This document shows positions 56,148 to 63,777 of a stretch of 64,000 nt of DNA, piece by piece. This stretch comes from Bifidobacterium apousia (lineage in GTDB: Bacteria; Actinomycetota; Actinomycetes; Actinomycetales; Bifidobacteriaceae), in contig NZ_VMHK01000005.1 in the NCBI RefSeq assembly GCF_007559275.1, positions 59,740 to 123,739 on the forward strand, given 5' to 3'. Below the pieces are notes generated by a model. The model was not told where the DNA came from and did not search any database. It saw only the letters and a list, made by a program, of their open reading frames with translations. The first letter of the stretch is position 1, and each line of letters begins with the position of its first letter. The position numbers were made by a program, and so were the translations under genes.

Positions 56148-57413
56148 ATGGATACTTCAACAATCACTGCCTGTCTTGAGTCCGATCATGCCGCTGATCT
56201 GCGCAAAGCCGCCCAACGTCTGGAAGGTGTGGCCCGTCATACCCTTATCGAGGAATCCGATGATCTGGGTGCTCGGATAGGCCATCGCGTTCTGCTCAAG
56301 CCGGAGAATCTGCAGCTGACCGGATCCTTCAAGATTCGCGGAGCTTATAACAAGGTGGCCTCGTTGGATCAGGACGAGCTGGACCGCGGCATCGTCACCG
56401 CTTCCGCCGGCAATCATGCCCAGGGGGTGGCTTTTGCCGCACGCAGCCGTGGCGCGAAGGCCACGATTGTCATGCCCCGGATCACGCCGCCCCTCAAGGT
56501 TGATGCCACTCGGGCCTATGGCGCCGAGGTTGTCCTGCAGGGCGAGGTCTTCGACGAAAGTTCCGATTACGCCTTGGGTCTGGCACGTGATCGCGGCATG
56601 ACCTTCGTCCCGCCCTTTGACGACTACGAGGTCGTCTGCGGTCAGGGAACCATCGCCATGGAGATTCTTCAGGACGTGCCCGATGTCACCGATATCGTGG
56701 TTCCCCTGGGTGGGGGCGGGCTGGGCGCCGGAGTGGCGCTCGCCGTAAAGACCTTCAAGCCAGACGTCAGAGTCATCGGAGCCACCCCGGTCGGATCTCC
56801 GGCCTGGCGTGAATCTCTGACAGCTGGTCATGTGGTCGCAGCGGATCAGATGCGTACGGCTGCCGAGGGCGTAGCCGTCAGACGTCCCGGCGATCTGAAC
56901 TATGCCCTGCTCAGCCGCTATATGGATGATCTGGTTCAGGTGACCGAAAGCGACATCTCCGAGATGATCCTATTCATGCTGGAGAAGCACAAACTGGTGG
57001 TCGAGGCAGCCGGAGCGGTCTCCTTGGCGGCCTTGGGCCAGTTGGATCTGCAGTCCGATGTCTTCCGGTCGGCCCCGGGTCCGCATGTGATCGTCCCCAT
57101 CATCTCGGGAGGCAATATCGACACGGTCACCATGGGTGCGGTCATCCAGCGGGGGATGATCTCCCGCGGGCGCATCATGCAGTTCGGCGTGGAGCTGCCC
57201 GACGTCCCCGGCCAGCTGGTCAAGGTGGCCACGGTCCTGGCCGATCTGCGTGCCAATGTAATCGAGCTCAACCACGATCAGTTCAAATCCTCCGGCCACT
57301 ATGACAACGGCGTGCTCTTGGAGGTGACTGTGGAGACCAACGGCCCCGACCACATCACCCAGATCCTGGATACCTTGCGTAGCCGAGGCTTCCAGGTCCA
57401 TCAGAACTACTGA
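56148..57413 (+). CDS. ilvA: Threonine dehydratase with C-terminal ACT domain
   Basis: A 421-residue PLP enzyme that deaminates threonine to 2-oxobutyrate, the first committed step to isoleucine. The PLP lysine is in GSFKIRGAYNK (near 61), with SAGNHAQGVAFAA, the phosphate-binding PLGGGGLGAG and a C-terminal SGGNIDT. One ACT domain (about 345-421) would allow feedback control. The single ACT and ~420-residue length match the TdcB/IlvA-short type common in actinobacteria. CATACT ends 6 bases before the ATG, consistent with a leaderless message. Confidence 0.93.
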   Translation: MDTSTITACLESDHAADLRKAAQRLEGVARHTLIEESDDLGARIGHRVLLKPENLQLTGSFKIRGAYNKVASLDQDELDRGIVTASAGNHAQGVAFAARSRGAKATIVMPRITPPLKVDATRAYGAEVVLQGEVFDESSDYALGLARDRGMTFVPPFDDYEVVCGQGTIAMEILQDVPDVTDIVVPLGGGGLGAGVALAVKTFKPDVRVIGATPVGSPAWRESLTAGHVVAADQMRTAAEGVAVRRPGDLNYALLSRYMDDLVQVTESDISEMILFMLEKHKLVVEAAGAVSLAALGQLDLQSDVFRSAPGPHVIVPIISGGNIDTVTMGAVIQRGMISRGRIMQFGVELPDVPGQLVKVATVLADLRANVIELNHDQFKSSGHYDNGVLLEVTVETNGPDHITQILDTLRSRGFQVHQNY

Positions 57414-57539
57414 GCCTAGCTTCCCGATCGGAACCGGGGTCCAATGCCCAGCTTCCAAGGTTCCAAGATAAGGATCACGACCGGGCGAACAGCCAGAATG
57501 GCCGTCGCCGTTGCTGAGTTTGGCTGATAGCCTGCAGGT

Positions 57540-57983
57540 TCTTGCATGGACTATCTATGGCAATCTTTGCGCCGTCTTTCTTGATGTTCTAATGTGGCCT
57601 GCTCTCTGCGCCGGCATCGGTCAGGGCCGCGTTCCAGAGAGAGCCTCATGGTTCTGCGACTGTTTGAATTTGGTGACGAAGTTTCGTGTTTCTGCATAGT
57701 TCGAACCCATCTGGTTCCGGAGCGATTTCCAAGTGATGAGCGGGGTCTGGTAGGCGTAGGCTCGGCTGCCGTTGATGCGCACCCATTCGGCTGCACCCGG
57801 CCCGGGGTTGCGGATAGGCAGAAATATGCGGCAGAAGTCGGGCGTCAGGTAGACCCAGCGCTGCCTGTTGAGCTGCTTCCATTGCGGCCCGCCCATGGAC
57901 CGTGGAATCTGACTGGCGAATTCTTTCGTAAGGAGGCAATACCCTCTATTGCTTCTCTTTGTTCCCCGTTCTGTTCCCGGCAA
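57540..57983 (-). pseudogene. Broken RepA_C-like plasmid replication initiator
   Basis: The minus-strand frame 57983-57621 encodes QRWVYLTPDFCRIFLPIRNP, NGSRAYAYQTPLITWKSLRNQ and MGSNYAETRNFVTKFKQ. These match the C-terminal domain of RepA-type plasmid initiators, where NGSRAYA... normally runs on through a WLxYR segment before TPLITWKSLRNQ; here that part is deleted. After KFKQS the match continues in another frame (LWNAALTDAG) and then hits a TAG before NIKKDGAKIAIDSP. Truncated N-terminus, internal deletion, frameshift and stop make it a pseudogene. It marks the surrounding stretch as former plasmid DNA. Confidence 0.65.
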
Positions 57984-58048
57984 GAGAAGATTTTCATACT
58001 AAATTCAGTATATCTACGCAATGACGGTTCTTGTTAAAGGGGAGGGGT

Positions 58049-58234
58049 TCAAGGTTTCCGCTCGGCGTTCGATGTTTGTTTTCCGTGCTGGCGGGTCATC
58101 TTTGACTTGTCGGCGAACCGGTTTAGGGCGTCCTTGTCCTCGTTGCAGTGGTAGTTGTTCATGCACTGTGGTGAGCAGAATCGCTGAATCTTCCTCTTGT
58201 CTTTGGCCGGCAGGTACGGCTTGCTGCATCAACA
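58049..58234 (-). pseudogene. Zinc-ribbon small-protein remnant
   Basis: In one minus-strand frame the segment reads TC-stop-CSKPYLPAKDKRKIQRFCSPQC, then MNNYHCNEDKDALNRF, ending AERKP-stop. The pattern (paired Cys, KPYLPAKDKRK, FCSPQC) is that of small zinc-ribbon proteins found on mobile DNA. A TGA interrupts the first Cys pair and no start is available. Function unknown. Confidence 0.5.
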
Positions 58235-58717
58235 GGTAACGGTCCACATAAAGACCGTTGATCTCGCTTGTTTCTTGCATTGGTTCTCGCGCAGATTTTT
58301 GACTTTGCACATGTCCCTGCAACCGAATTTTGTCGGATTCGCGCATCGTGCGCAGAATTTGGCGTCATTTCAACGATAACACCGGATTTTCCACATTTTA
58401 ATGCAAGAAGTCCATCTCTTGAATTTGGTCTGATTGTGGCTTGTCTGGACGTGATTGCTGTCTGTGCTGGTTGGCGCACTCGGGGTGTATTGATTGATGG
58501 TGATTTCGTGATTGCCGGTGTTCTATGGATGTGATGAGCTGGTTTCGGGTCCTTTTTGGGATAACGGTGGAATGCTTGCTTCAGACTGTGGCAGTTCTTC
58601 CGGTGCGCACGCCCGACTCTGCTCTTTCCTGCCGGCTCCGGCAGGCTTGTACCGCATGCATGGAGATGGAGAATCTGTCCACCAGGATGACCCAGGACCG
58701 GCTGGCCGTTCTGGGTA
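58235..58717. other. Degraded stretch of the accessory island
   Basis: About 480 bases with no intact gene. One minus-strand frame stays open from the antitoxin remnant down to 58523 but becomes low-complexity (Ser/Pro/Lys) after the helix-like part, so I do not regard it as coding. Confidence 0.4.
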
Positions 58718-59032
58718 TGCCTTGCGGATGATGGCCGACTTGGGGGTGCCCTCCTTCTTGGCCGCCCGGCTGGCTTTGTCGCCCAGGTCCTTGGGCGCCC
58801 TGACCCTCCAGGCGCATCACGCGGTCCGTTCCTCGGCCCCTTGCTTCTCCAGCTTCTCCAACTTCGCCATGCTCTGGGCAATGAGCGATGCGGCCTGCTC
58901 GTCGGTCAGCAGCGGGGCGCCGGGGTCCCGCCGGATGGCGGCCTCCGTGTGGTGGATCAGCTCCCCCCGATCGGCTGCATGGATCATCGCATCGATGTCC
59001 TTCTGGTTCTCGGATGTGACTTGCTTGGCCAT
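58718..59032 (-). pseudogene. Antitoxin-like gene of module A, cut by an in-frame stop
   Basis: From the ATG at 59032 (GGAAAGGAG 6-7 bases upstream) a 71-residue protein runs to a TGA at 58817. It carries the family segment AADRGELI...RRDPGAPLLTDEQ found in the module B antitoxin. Past the TGA the same frame continues with RVRAPKDLGDKASRAAKKEG and TPKSAIIRKA, which looks like a ribbon-helix-helix DNA-binding end. So a longer antitoxin appears to have been shortened by a nonsense change; the 71-residue product may still be made. It follows a 71-residue relative and a decayed toxin on the same strand. Confidence 0.5.
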
Positions 59033-59075
59033 TTTGCGCTCCTTTCCCTTCCTGTGCGCCTGTCTCTCTTCGCCC

Positions 59076-59291
59076 TCACCGGGTGGCCTCGGCCCGGCGC
59101 AGGCGCATCTGTTCGAATTCCGTATGGAGATCCCTGAAGAACTGGTCCTCGTCCACCTCGCGGTTCGGGTCCATGAACTGTTCGGAGCCGGGGACGGCAT
59201 CCAGGCGCTCCCCGCGTTCGGCCTTGGCGGTCATCTCCTCCATCTGCCGGCGCTCTTTTTCCGTCTTAGGCTCGTACTCGTATTCCTTCAT
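59076..59291 (-). CDS. Small acidic antitoxin-like protein, module A
   Basis: A 71-residue, highly charged protein (EYEYEPKTEKERRQMEEMT...) with the AERGERLDAVPGSEQFMDPN segment that echoes the ADRGEL...RDPGAP stretch of the neighbouring antitoxins. No DNA-binding domain is seen. I start at the ATG at 59291 because AAAGGA lies 9 bases upstream; in-frame ATGs at 59312 and 59318 are alternatives. It lies between the decayed toxin (59372-59652) and the truncated antitoxin (to 59032). Function not known. Confidence 0.55.
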   Translation of the reverse strand: MKEYEYEPKTEKERRQMEEMTAKAERGERLDAVPGSEQFMDPNREVDEDQFFRDLHTEFEQMRLRRAEATR

Positions 59292-59371
59292 GGCTTCGAT
59301 TCCTTTATCCATAGACATGGCTTTTTGATCGTTGGTTGGTTTGTCTGTCCGTCTATCGGTCGCGCTTGTGC

Positions 59372-59652
59372 TACTCAATCAGATAGCGCCACACGTCGTT
59401 GACGGTCAAGGTGTGGAAGGCGACGAATTCCCCGGGCTCGTCTTCCTTGACTATGACCTCGATGCAATTCTTTTCAAGCGCTCCAGGATGCCTGGGCCCG
59501 ACGAACACCACGGCATCCAGCCCATTCCGAGCCTAGACCTCCTCTTTGCCTGCATAATGCAGGACGGCATAGCCGATTTCCTGGTATCCGTTACACCATG
59601 CCTGCCGGCGCTTCTGGTCATCTTGAGCGTTTGATCTCCTCTCTCCCGCCTT
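59372..59652 (-). pseudogene. Decayed toxin-like gene, module A
   Basis: One minus-strand frame reads GYQEIGYAVLHYAGKEEV, then a TAG at 59535-59533, then VVFVGPRHPGALEKNCIEVI and EFVAFHTLTVNDVWRYLIE with a natural end. The second half aligns with the intact proteins at 60287-60565 (AFVGPRHEGG..IEVIA..AFHAM..RW) and 60946-61296 (IVCKRHPGAL..LEVLI..FHVMHLGGLWR). The internal stop and lack of a start codon make it a pseudogene. Confidence 0.6.
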
Positions 59653-59882
59653 CTATCTATATGGCACCACACTGACGACCTGCAGTCAAAGGCCGCACTT
59701 TTTTCTTCTGAGTATTCCTTGGATCTACCAGCCGCGTCCTGCTGTGGAGGGCATCCTCCTCGATGATTCATTTCGGCTTCGGGTCGTTTTATAGGCTCCT
59801 GTAATCAGGAAAAGACCGCGGCTTTTTCCGGATCGCAGCCATTGCTTTTTGCTTAAGACAACGACAATCAGAAGCCAGGCAG

Positions 59883-60203
59883 TCAAAAGGCTTTACATGC
59901 TTTTTTCGCCCGATTCCGGATGAAGTCGGCCAGGACGGAGTGAACCAGCGCCGAAGAGTTATGCAGGTTCTCCTCCCGGGCGATGCGTTTCAGGGGGTCC
60001 TTCATGGTCGGCGTGACCTTCACACGTAGTTCCACGTTGACGGGACGTCGCTCCTCTTCGCGGGGTCGGCCGGCGAAGATGCCCATCAACTCTTTGTCCT
60101 TCAGGGCCGGAGCACCAGGGTCCCTGTACACCGCAGTTCCGGGCGCGGGCTTCAGCTCACCCCGGTCAGCCATTGCATCAAGTTCCTCGCTTGTATAGCT
60201 CAC
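59883..60203 (-). CDS. Ribbon-helix-helix antitoxin-like protein, module B
   Basis: A 106-residue protein. The N-terminal half has SEELDAMADRGELKPAPG and YRDPGAPALKD, shared with module A, followed by GRPREEERR, shared with module C (GRPSLEQRE). The C-terminal half, VNVELRVKVTPTMKDPLKR with NLHNSSALVHSVLADFI, fits a strand-helix-helix (CopG/Arc-like) fold. Start GTG at 60203 with AAAGGA 9 bases upstream. It follows the module B toxin-like gene by 83 bases on the same strand. Confidence 0.65.
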   Translation of the reverse strand: MSYTSEELDAMADRGELKPAPGTAVYRDPGAPALKDKELMGIFAGRPREEERRPVNVELRVKVTPTMKDPLKRIAREENLHNSSALVHSVLADFIRNRAKKACKAF

Positions 60204-60286
60204 CTGCGTTTTCCTTTCTATTTATCGGGAGACCGCCATCCCCAGGCCAAACGGTCTGGGATAGCGGGTCCTTCAGCAAACCGCCG

Positions 60287-60565
60287 TCATTTGCAATGCA
60301 TTAGATGCATCCACCTGTCGGTGATGGGCATGGCGTGGAATGCATGCAGGAGGCCATCCTCACGGCTAGCCGCAATCACCTCGATGACGTTATGGGGCGA
60401 GCCTCCTTCATGCCTGGGGCCGACGAACGCGATCGTCGCCTCTCCGGGATTGCCCAGGGTTTTTTGAAAGCCGAAAGGGTGGCGGACGGCGTATCTGATC
60501 TCCCCATTCTTCAGACCATGTTTGCGTGCAGATTCGTCGACCTTTACCAATGTGCAAGATCGCAT
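60287..60565 (-). CDS. Toxin-like small protein, module B
   Basis: A 92-residue protein with the pattern ESARKHGLKNGEIRYAVRHP - IAFVGPRHEGG - NVIEVIAAS - HAFHAMPITDRWMHLM. The same spacing of (R/K)H, RH-G, EV(I/L), FH and W occurs in modules A and C. The KHG...EI...A start recalls BrnT-type toxins, but the rest does not clearly match, so I leave the family open. AAGGAG lies 6 bases before the ATG. A palindrome ATACAA-AG-TTGTAT lies ~65 bases upstream. Toxin gene first and antitoxin second is the BrnTA/HigBA order. Confidence 0.6.
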   Translation of the reverse strand: MRSCTLVKVDESARKHGLKNGEIRYAVRHPFGFQKTLGNPGEATIAFVGPRHEGGSPHNVIEVIAASREDGLLHAFHAMPITDRWMHLMHCK

Positions 60566-60628
60566 TCTCTCTCCTTATATCATTTTCACTTCGCGCCATT
60601 TCCGCCTCCTTTCCAATGCATTTCAGTC

Positions 60629-60642
60629 ATACAAAGTTGTAT
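60629..60642. promoter_or_regulatory. Palindrome in the promoter of module B
   Basis: ATACAA-AG-TTGTAT has perfect 6-base arms and lies in AT-rich DNA just upstream of the module B toxin-like gene, where an autoregulating antitoxin would bind. The other modules do not show an identical copy. Confidence 0.45.
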
Positions 60643-60760
60643 TACTCCATCAAATTACTCCGCTGATTTACTTCGCTAGCGAATACATCCCTTGCTCTTT
60701 GCTTTTTGAATCTTGGTTGAGCACTATGGCGAAGTACACCGCCTTGCCGCCGCAGGAACA

Positions 60761-60792
60761 GCCGGCAGACGGGGTTGTCCGCGTCTGCCGGC
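60761..60792. repeat. Strong hairpin between modules B and C
   Basis: GCCGGCAGACG and CGTCTGCCGGC are perfect 11-base arms around a 10-base loop. It lies between the divergent modules and may end transcripts or be a remnant of an older element. No T-run follows. Confidence 0.4.
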
Positions 60793-60945
60793 CGGCACCC
60801 CGATCTCCTCTTTGATGCTTCCAGAGCGCTTCCTCATCCTCTGGCCGATCATGTCATCGCATCAGCATGCCGAATCCCCTGCAGTGTGCCCATCAACAGG
60901 GATGAGCCTCTTCCCAACGCTGTAAAAGTGCATTACAATAGTGGT

Positions 60946-61296
60946 ATGGTGATTAGGTTCACGGATTCGGCACACCGGCATTTCGGCGAGGACCGCCTCG
61001 ACGAGGCCATGGTGCTCAGGGCTATAGGCGAACCGGTATGGACCGCGATCGTTGACCCGGACGACCCGTCCGTGCCACCGCCGGCGCCCGGGGATCCGCC
61101 GACAGCGCTCATCGTGTGCAAAAGGCACCCAGGCGCGTTGGACGACGACCTGCTCGAAGTGCTCATCCACCCCGATGGGCCCGACATGCGGGTATTCCAC
61201 GTCATGCACCTGGGCGGACTGTGGCGCGACTACTGGCACCGCTGGTCCGACGGCCGGGGCGGGAACAGGACGACGACGGAAAGGAAACGGCAATGA
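60946..61296 (+). CDS. Toxin-like small protein, module C
   Basis: A 116-residue protein, DSAHRHFGEDRLDEAMVLRA - ALIVCKRHPGAL - LLEVLIHPDG - RVFHVMHLGGLWRDYW, sharing the RHPGAL, EV(I/L), FH and W positions with modules A and B. It has an extra acidic/Pro-rich loop (DPDDPSVPPPAPGDPP). TTCCCA-17-TACAAT forms a promoter whose -10 ends 6 bases before the ATG, so the message is probably leaderless. Its TGA overlaps the next ATG, coupling it to the antitoxin-like gene. The frame is open to 60775 but upstream codons cross the promoter. Confidence 0.62.
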   Translation: MVIRFTDSAHRHFGEDRLDEAMVLRAIGEPVWTAIVDPDDPSVPPPAPGDPPTALIVCKRHPGALDDDLLEVLIHPDGPDMRVFHVMHLGGLWRDYWHRWSDGRGGNRTTTERKRQ

Positions 61297-61673
61297 GCGA
61301 CAGGAACACACGGCGCACGACCGTGAAGGCAAGCGAATACGAGAACCGCATGGACCGGCTCGACCGGGCCCCCTCGAAGCCGCCGGTCTCCGCATGGGGC
61401 GGCGAGGAAGCCAGGAGGATCAGCCAGGCCATGCTCGACCCCGACACAGATGCCACGAAGCTGTTCGCCACCCTGATGGGGCGCCCATCGCTCGAGCAGC
61501 GCGAACAGGGCAGGAAACCGAGCGTGCAGCACAGTGTGCGCTTGAGCGAACCCATGGACGAATACGTATCCGCCGCCATCAAGCGCGAGGGGTTGAAGAA
61601 CCGCAGCGAATACTTCCGCATGCTCGTCCAGCGGGACGCTGAAAACCACCACACCGAACTCGTCGGCGCATGA
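61293..61673 (+). CDS. Ribbon-helix-helix antitoxin-like protein, module C
   Basis: A 126-residue protein. The basic N-terminus (RNTRRTTVKASEYENRMDRLD) and linker with GRPSLEQREQGRK lead to a C-terminal strand-helix-helix, SVQHSVRLSEPMDEYVSAAI with KREGLKNRSEYFRMLV, typical of RHH antitoxins. The ATG at 61293 overlaps the toxin-like stop (ATGA) and has GGAAAGGAAA upstream. The RHH half would repress the pair; the N-terminal half would bind the partner (inference). Confidence 0.65.
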   Translation: MSDRNTRRTTVKASEYENRMDRLDRAPSKPPVSAWGGEEARRISQAMLDPDTDATKLFATLMGRPSLEQREQGRKPSVQHSVRLSEPMDEYVSAAIKREGLKNRSEYFRMLVQRDAENHHTELVGA

Positions 61674-61702
61674 CACGGGACTGAAGCCGAACCTGCCGGA
61701 TC

Positions 61703-62099
61703 ATGGCGACCACGCATGATCATTCCGGGGTATTTGGCACTTCTCCGCTTGATCATCTGCTGTCAATGGAAGCCACAGCCGGCTATGTGTGCCATGATGG
61801 CCCAGCGGGTTCGCCGGATGCGGCCACTATTAAGCGGTCGTTTCTTCCGCTGGCGAGAGGTGCCGATGCTTTCCCCGATGAATTTGGACTCGTGATCATG
61901 TCTTTCGGGCGAGTTTGAGCTCGGCTATTACACATGTAATCTACTTGGTGACCATCTGAGAGAGCTGGATTCTATATCGGAAGCGTCGGAGCTCTGTTGG
62001 GACAAGGCGTTTCAGGCTTGTGGCTCTACTAAAAGTATGCTATCGGGCATGAAAAGGCTCCGATGGGATGTATGGCCTGAAGCCAGGGGTGTCCGCTGA
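61703..62099 (+). pseudogene. Frameshifted unknown gene
   Basis: A plus-strand frame from 61703 (SMEATAGYVCHDGP... DEFGLVIMSFG) is interrupted near 61910, and the reading continues one frame over as EFELGYYTCNLLGDHLRELD and SISEASELCWDKAFQACG to a TGA at 62097. Both parts look coding-like in composition. No family recognised. Confidence 0.35.
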
Positions 62100-62543
62100 T
62101 CATTGTGGCGTGGCTATGGGGGTTTTGGAGCAAAGAATCGACTCTGTCGGTGCTGCAAATAGGTTGAGAGATAGGACGGGGCGCGTTGGATGCCGAGGAG
62201 CGGGAGAGTGCGGTTATTCCTATTCGAATTTTAGGAGCCCTATTGGTATCTGGTCCCAGTCCTCGTCGGTGCTGATAGGGCGTGTCTAGGGCATCATAGC
62301 TTTGCTCGGGCGGGAAGACTTTGGCTTCCGGAGTCGATTCGCCCTCCTTCTTCTGGGGCAGGGGTTCGCTTCCTGATGCAGAGTATCCGCGTGATAGGGG
62401 ACCGGTACAGGCGGAGTCTGTCTGTAGTGAGACGGAAGACGGCTCAAGGATTGCCATAGGGGGCCCTGCAGGTTCTTGCAGGGCCCATCAGAAATCTGCA
62501 GATCGCAGACCTGTTCCAATAATTGCGTGGAAAGGTTAGGGAA
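62100..62543. other. Non-coding end of the accessory island
   Basis: Several short frames exist on both strands, but none has a ribosome site or a family match. A hairpin at 62461-62486 closes the stretch. Confidence 0.4.
62461..62486 (-). terminator. Hairpin downstream of the Sir2 gene
   Basis: Perfect 10-base arms GGGCCCTGCA/TGCAGGGCCC around GGTTCT, 58 bases beyond the Sir2 stop. No T-run on either side, so termination strength is uncertain. Confidence 0.5.
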
Positions 62544-63299
62544 TCAATTCTGGCCGGCGATGGTCTTGTCAACGAGCTTGGGCAGCGCTTCTTCGATGGG
62601 TTCGTGGATGAGTCGGGTTGCCAAAGAATCATACTGGGTCGAACCCATGTTCATGATGGTGATTGGCACGCCCGCCTGGGCTGCCACTGGCACCAGCGAG
62701 GCCGCAGGATACACTTCCAAGGTGGACCCGATCACCCAGAATTGATCGGCCTGGCTGGCCCGCCTCATGCTCTTCTCCATGGCGCCCTCGGGCAGGGCCT
62801 GACCAAAGTAGACCACATCAGTCTTGATGATGCCGTCGCAAGGCATGTTGCCTTGGTAGGGCATGGGCTTATGGCAGTGTGGGTCGGGCTCCTGATCAAG
62901 CTTGGCCATGATGTCGGCTGTCCGGTATGCCTGGCCGCATTTCATGCAGTGGGAGGTGCCGATGGTCCCGTGGAGGTTGACGATGACGTCCTCGGAGTTG
63001 CCGGCTTTCTCGTGGAGGGCATCGAAGTTCTGCGTAGCCAACAGGTTCAGCATGCCTGCCTGCTCCAGCTTGGCCAGTGCCTTGTGGGCCACTCCGGGCT
63101 GGGCCTTCCAGACCGGCGACTCCTTTTGCCACCGCCATGAATACTCCCGCTGTTTCCGGTCGCTCATGAACAGGTCCAGGTCATAGACGCTCATCTGATC
63201 GGGATGCTTGGTCCAAACCCCGTCAGGCCCGCGGAAATCCGGTATGCCGGCTGAAGTCGAGATGCCCGCCCCGGTCAGTACTGCAATTGTTGTGCTCAT
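62544..63299 (-). CDS. cobB: Sir2-family NAD+-dependent protein deacylase
   Basis: A 251-residue sirtuin. NAD-binding motifs VLTGAGISTSAGIPDFRG and the TQNFDALHEKAG catalytic segment with HGTIGTSHC (catalytic His followed by the first zinc Cys) are present, with HCMKCG as the first zinc pair and two later Cys (DPHCHKP and GNMPCDG). VVYFGQALPEGAM and GSTLEVYPAASLV complete the fold. It removes acetyl or acyl groups from lysines. The gene stands alone between the accessory island and the rRNA operon. Confidence 0.92.
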   Translation of the reverse strand: MSTTIAVLTGAGISTSAGIPDFRGPDGVWTKHPDQMSVYDLDLFMSDRKQREYSWRWQKESPVWKAQPGVAHKALAKLEQAGMLNLLATQNFDALHEKAGNSEDVIVNLHGTIGTSHCMKCGQAYRTADIMAKLDQEPDPHCHKPMPYQGNMPCDGIIKTDVVYFGQALPEGAMEKSMRRASQADQFWVIGSTLEVYPAASLVPVAAQAGVPITIMNMGSTQYDSLATRLIHEPIEEALPKLVDKTIAGQN

Positions 63300-63655
63300 A
63301 CACCCGTCTTACCATCCGTTAATAGACTCAATGAGTCGAAGGCCAACTTGGTGCGCGAATATACACCTATATCAACATTCGCATTCGTAGGGTGTGGATG
63401 ACTGGCGATCGCGGACGAAAGGCAAACTCCGTATTGGATGTAACCGGTCCTGACCAGAATTCAGAAGGATCATGCTGACACGCCGACCCAGCAGTGGATC
63501 AAGCAATACTTTGTGAATAAAATGTGTGCATGACGCAGAAACGGTAGGCTGAGGTCCCAACTTCGCGAGGTTCTAAAGTAAAAAGGGACATATGACGACA
63601 CGCCGTCTGAGGGCTTGTTATTGCTGGTTTTAAGGGTGCTCCCAGAATGGCCGAG

Positions 63656-63683
63656 TTGCGTTTTGGCCGGCTCGTGGTAAGTT
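63656..63683 (+). promoter_or_regulatory. rRNA operon promoter
   Basis: TTGCGT-16-TAAGTT lies ~260 bases before the 16S gene, with an AT-rich stretch upstream. The hexamers and position fit an actinobacterial rrn promoter. Confidence 0.6.
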
Positions 63684-63753
63684 TATCTCTTGCTGCTCAA
63701 CACGGCGGTTCTTCTTCCGGGAGGAAGTTGAATGGCTTGTTGGTGTGGTGGTG

Positions 63754-63777
63754 GTTTGAGAACTCAAGAGCGTGTTT
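63754..63777 (+). promoter_or_regulatory. rRNA leader element (antitermination/processing-like)
   Basis: GTTTGAGAACTCAAGAGCGT matches the TTGAGAACTCAA.AG.GTGT motif common in actinobacterial 16S leaders. It is taken to act in antitermination or processing with the NusB/BoxA system. Confidence 0.55.

Noticed and set aside
58159..58881. A 240-codon minus-strand frame in the island
   Set aside because: Arg/Pro/Ser-rich and overlaps both the zinc-ribbon remnant and the antitoxin remnant in another frame; each of those has recognisable motifs.
62029..62457. A 142-codon minus-strand frame downstream of the Sir2 gene
   Set aside because: No ribosome site or domain; it overlaps the frameshifted plus-strand frame and shows no consistent coding pattern.
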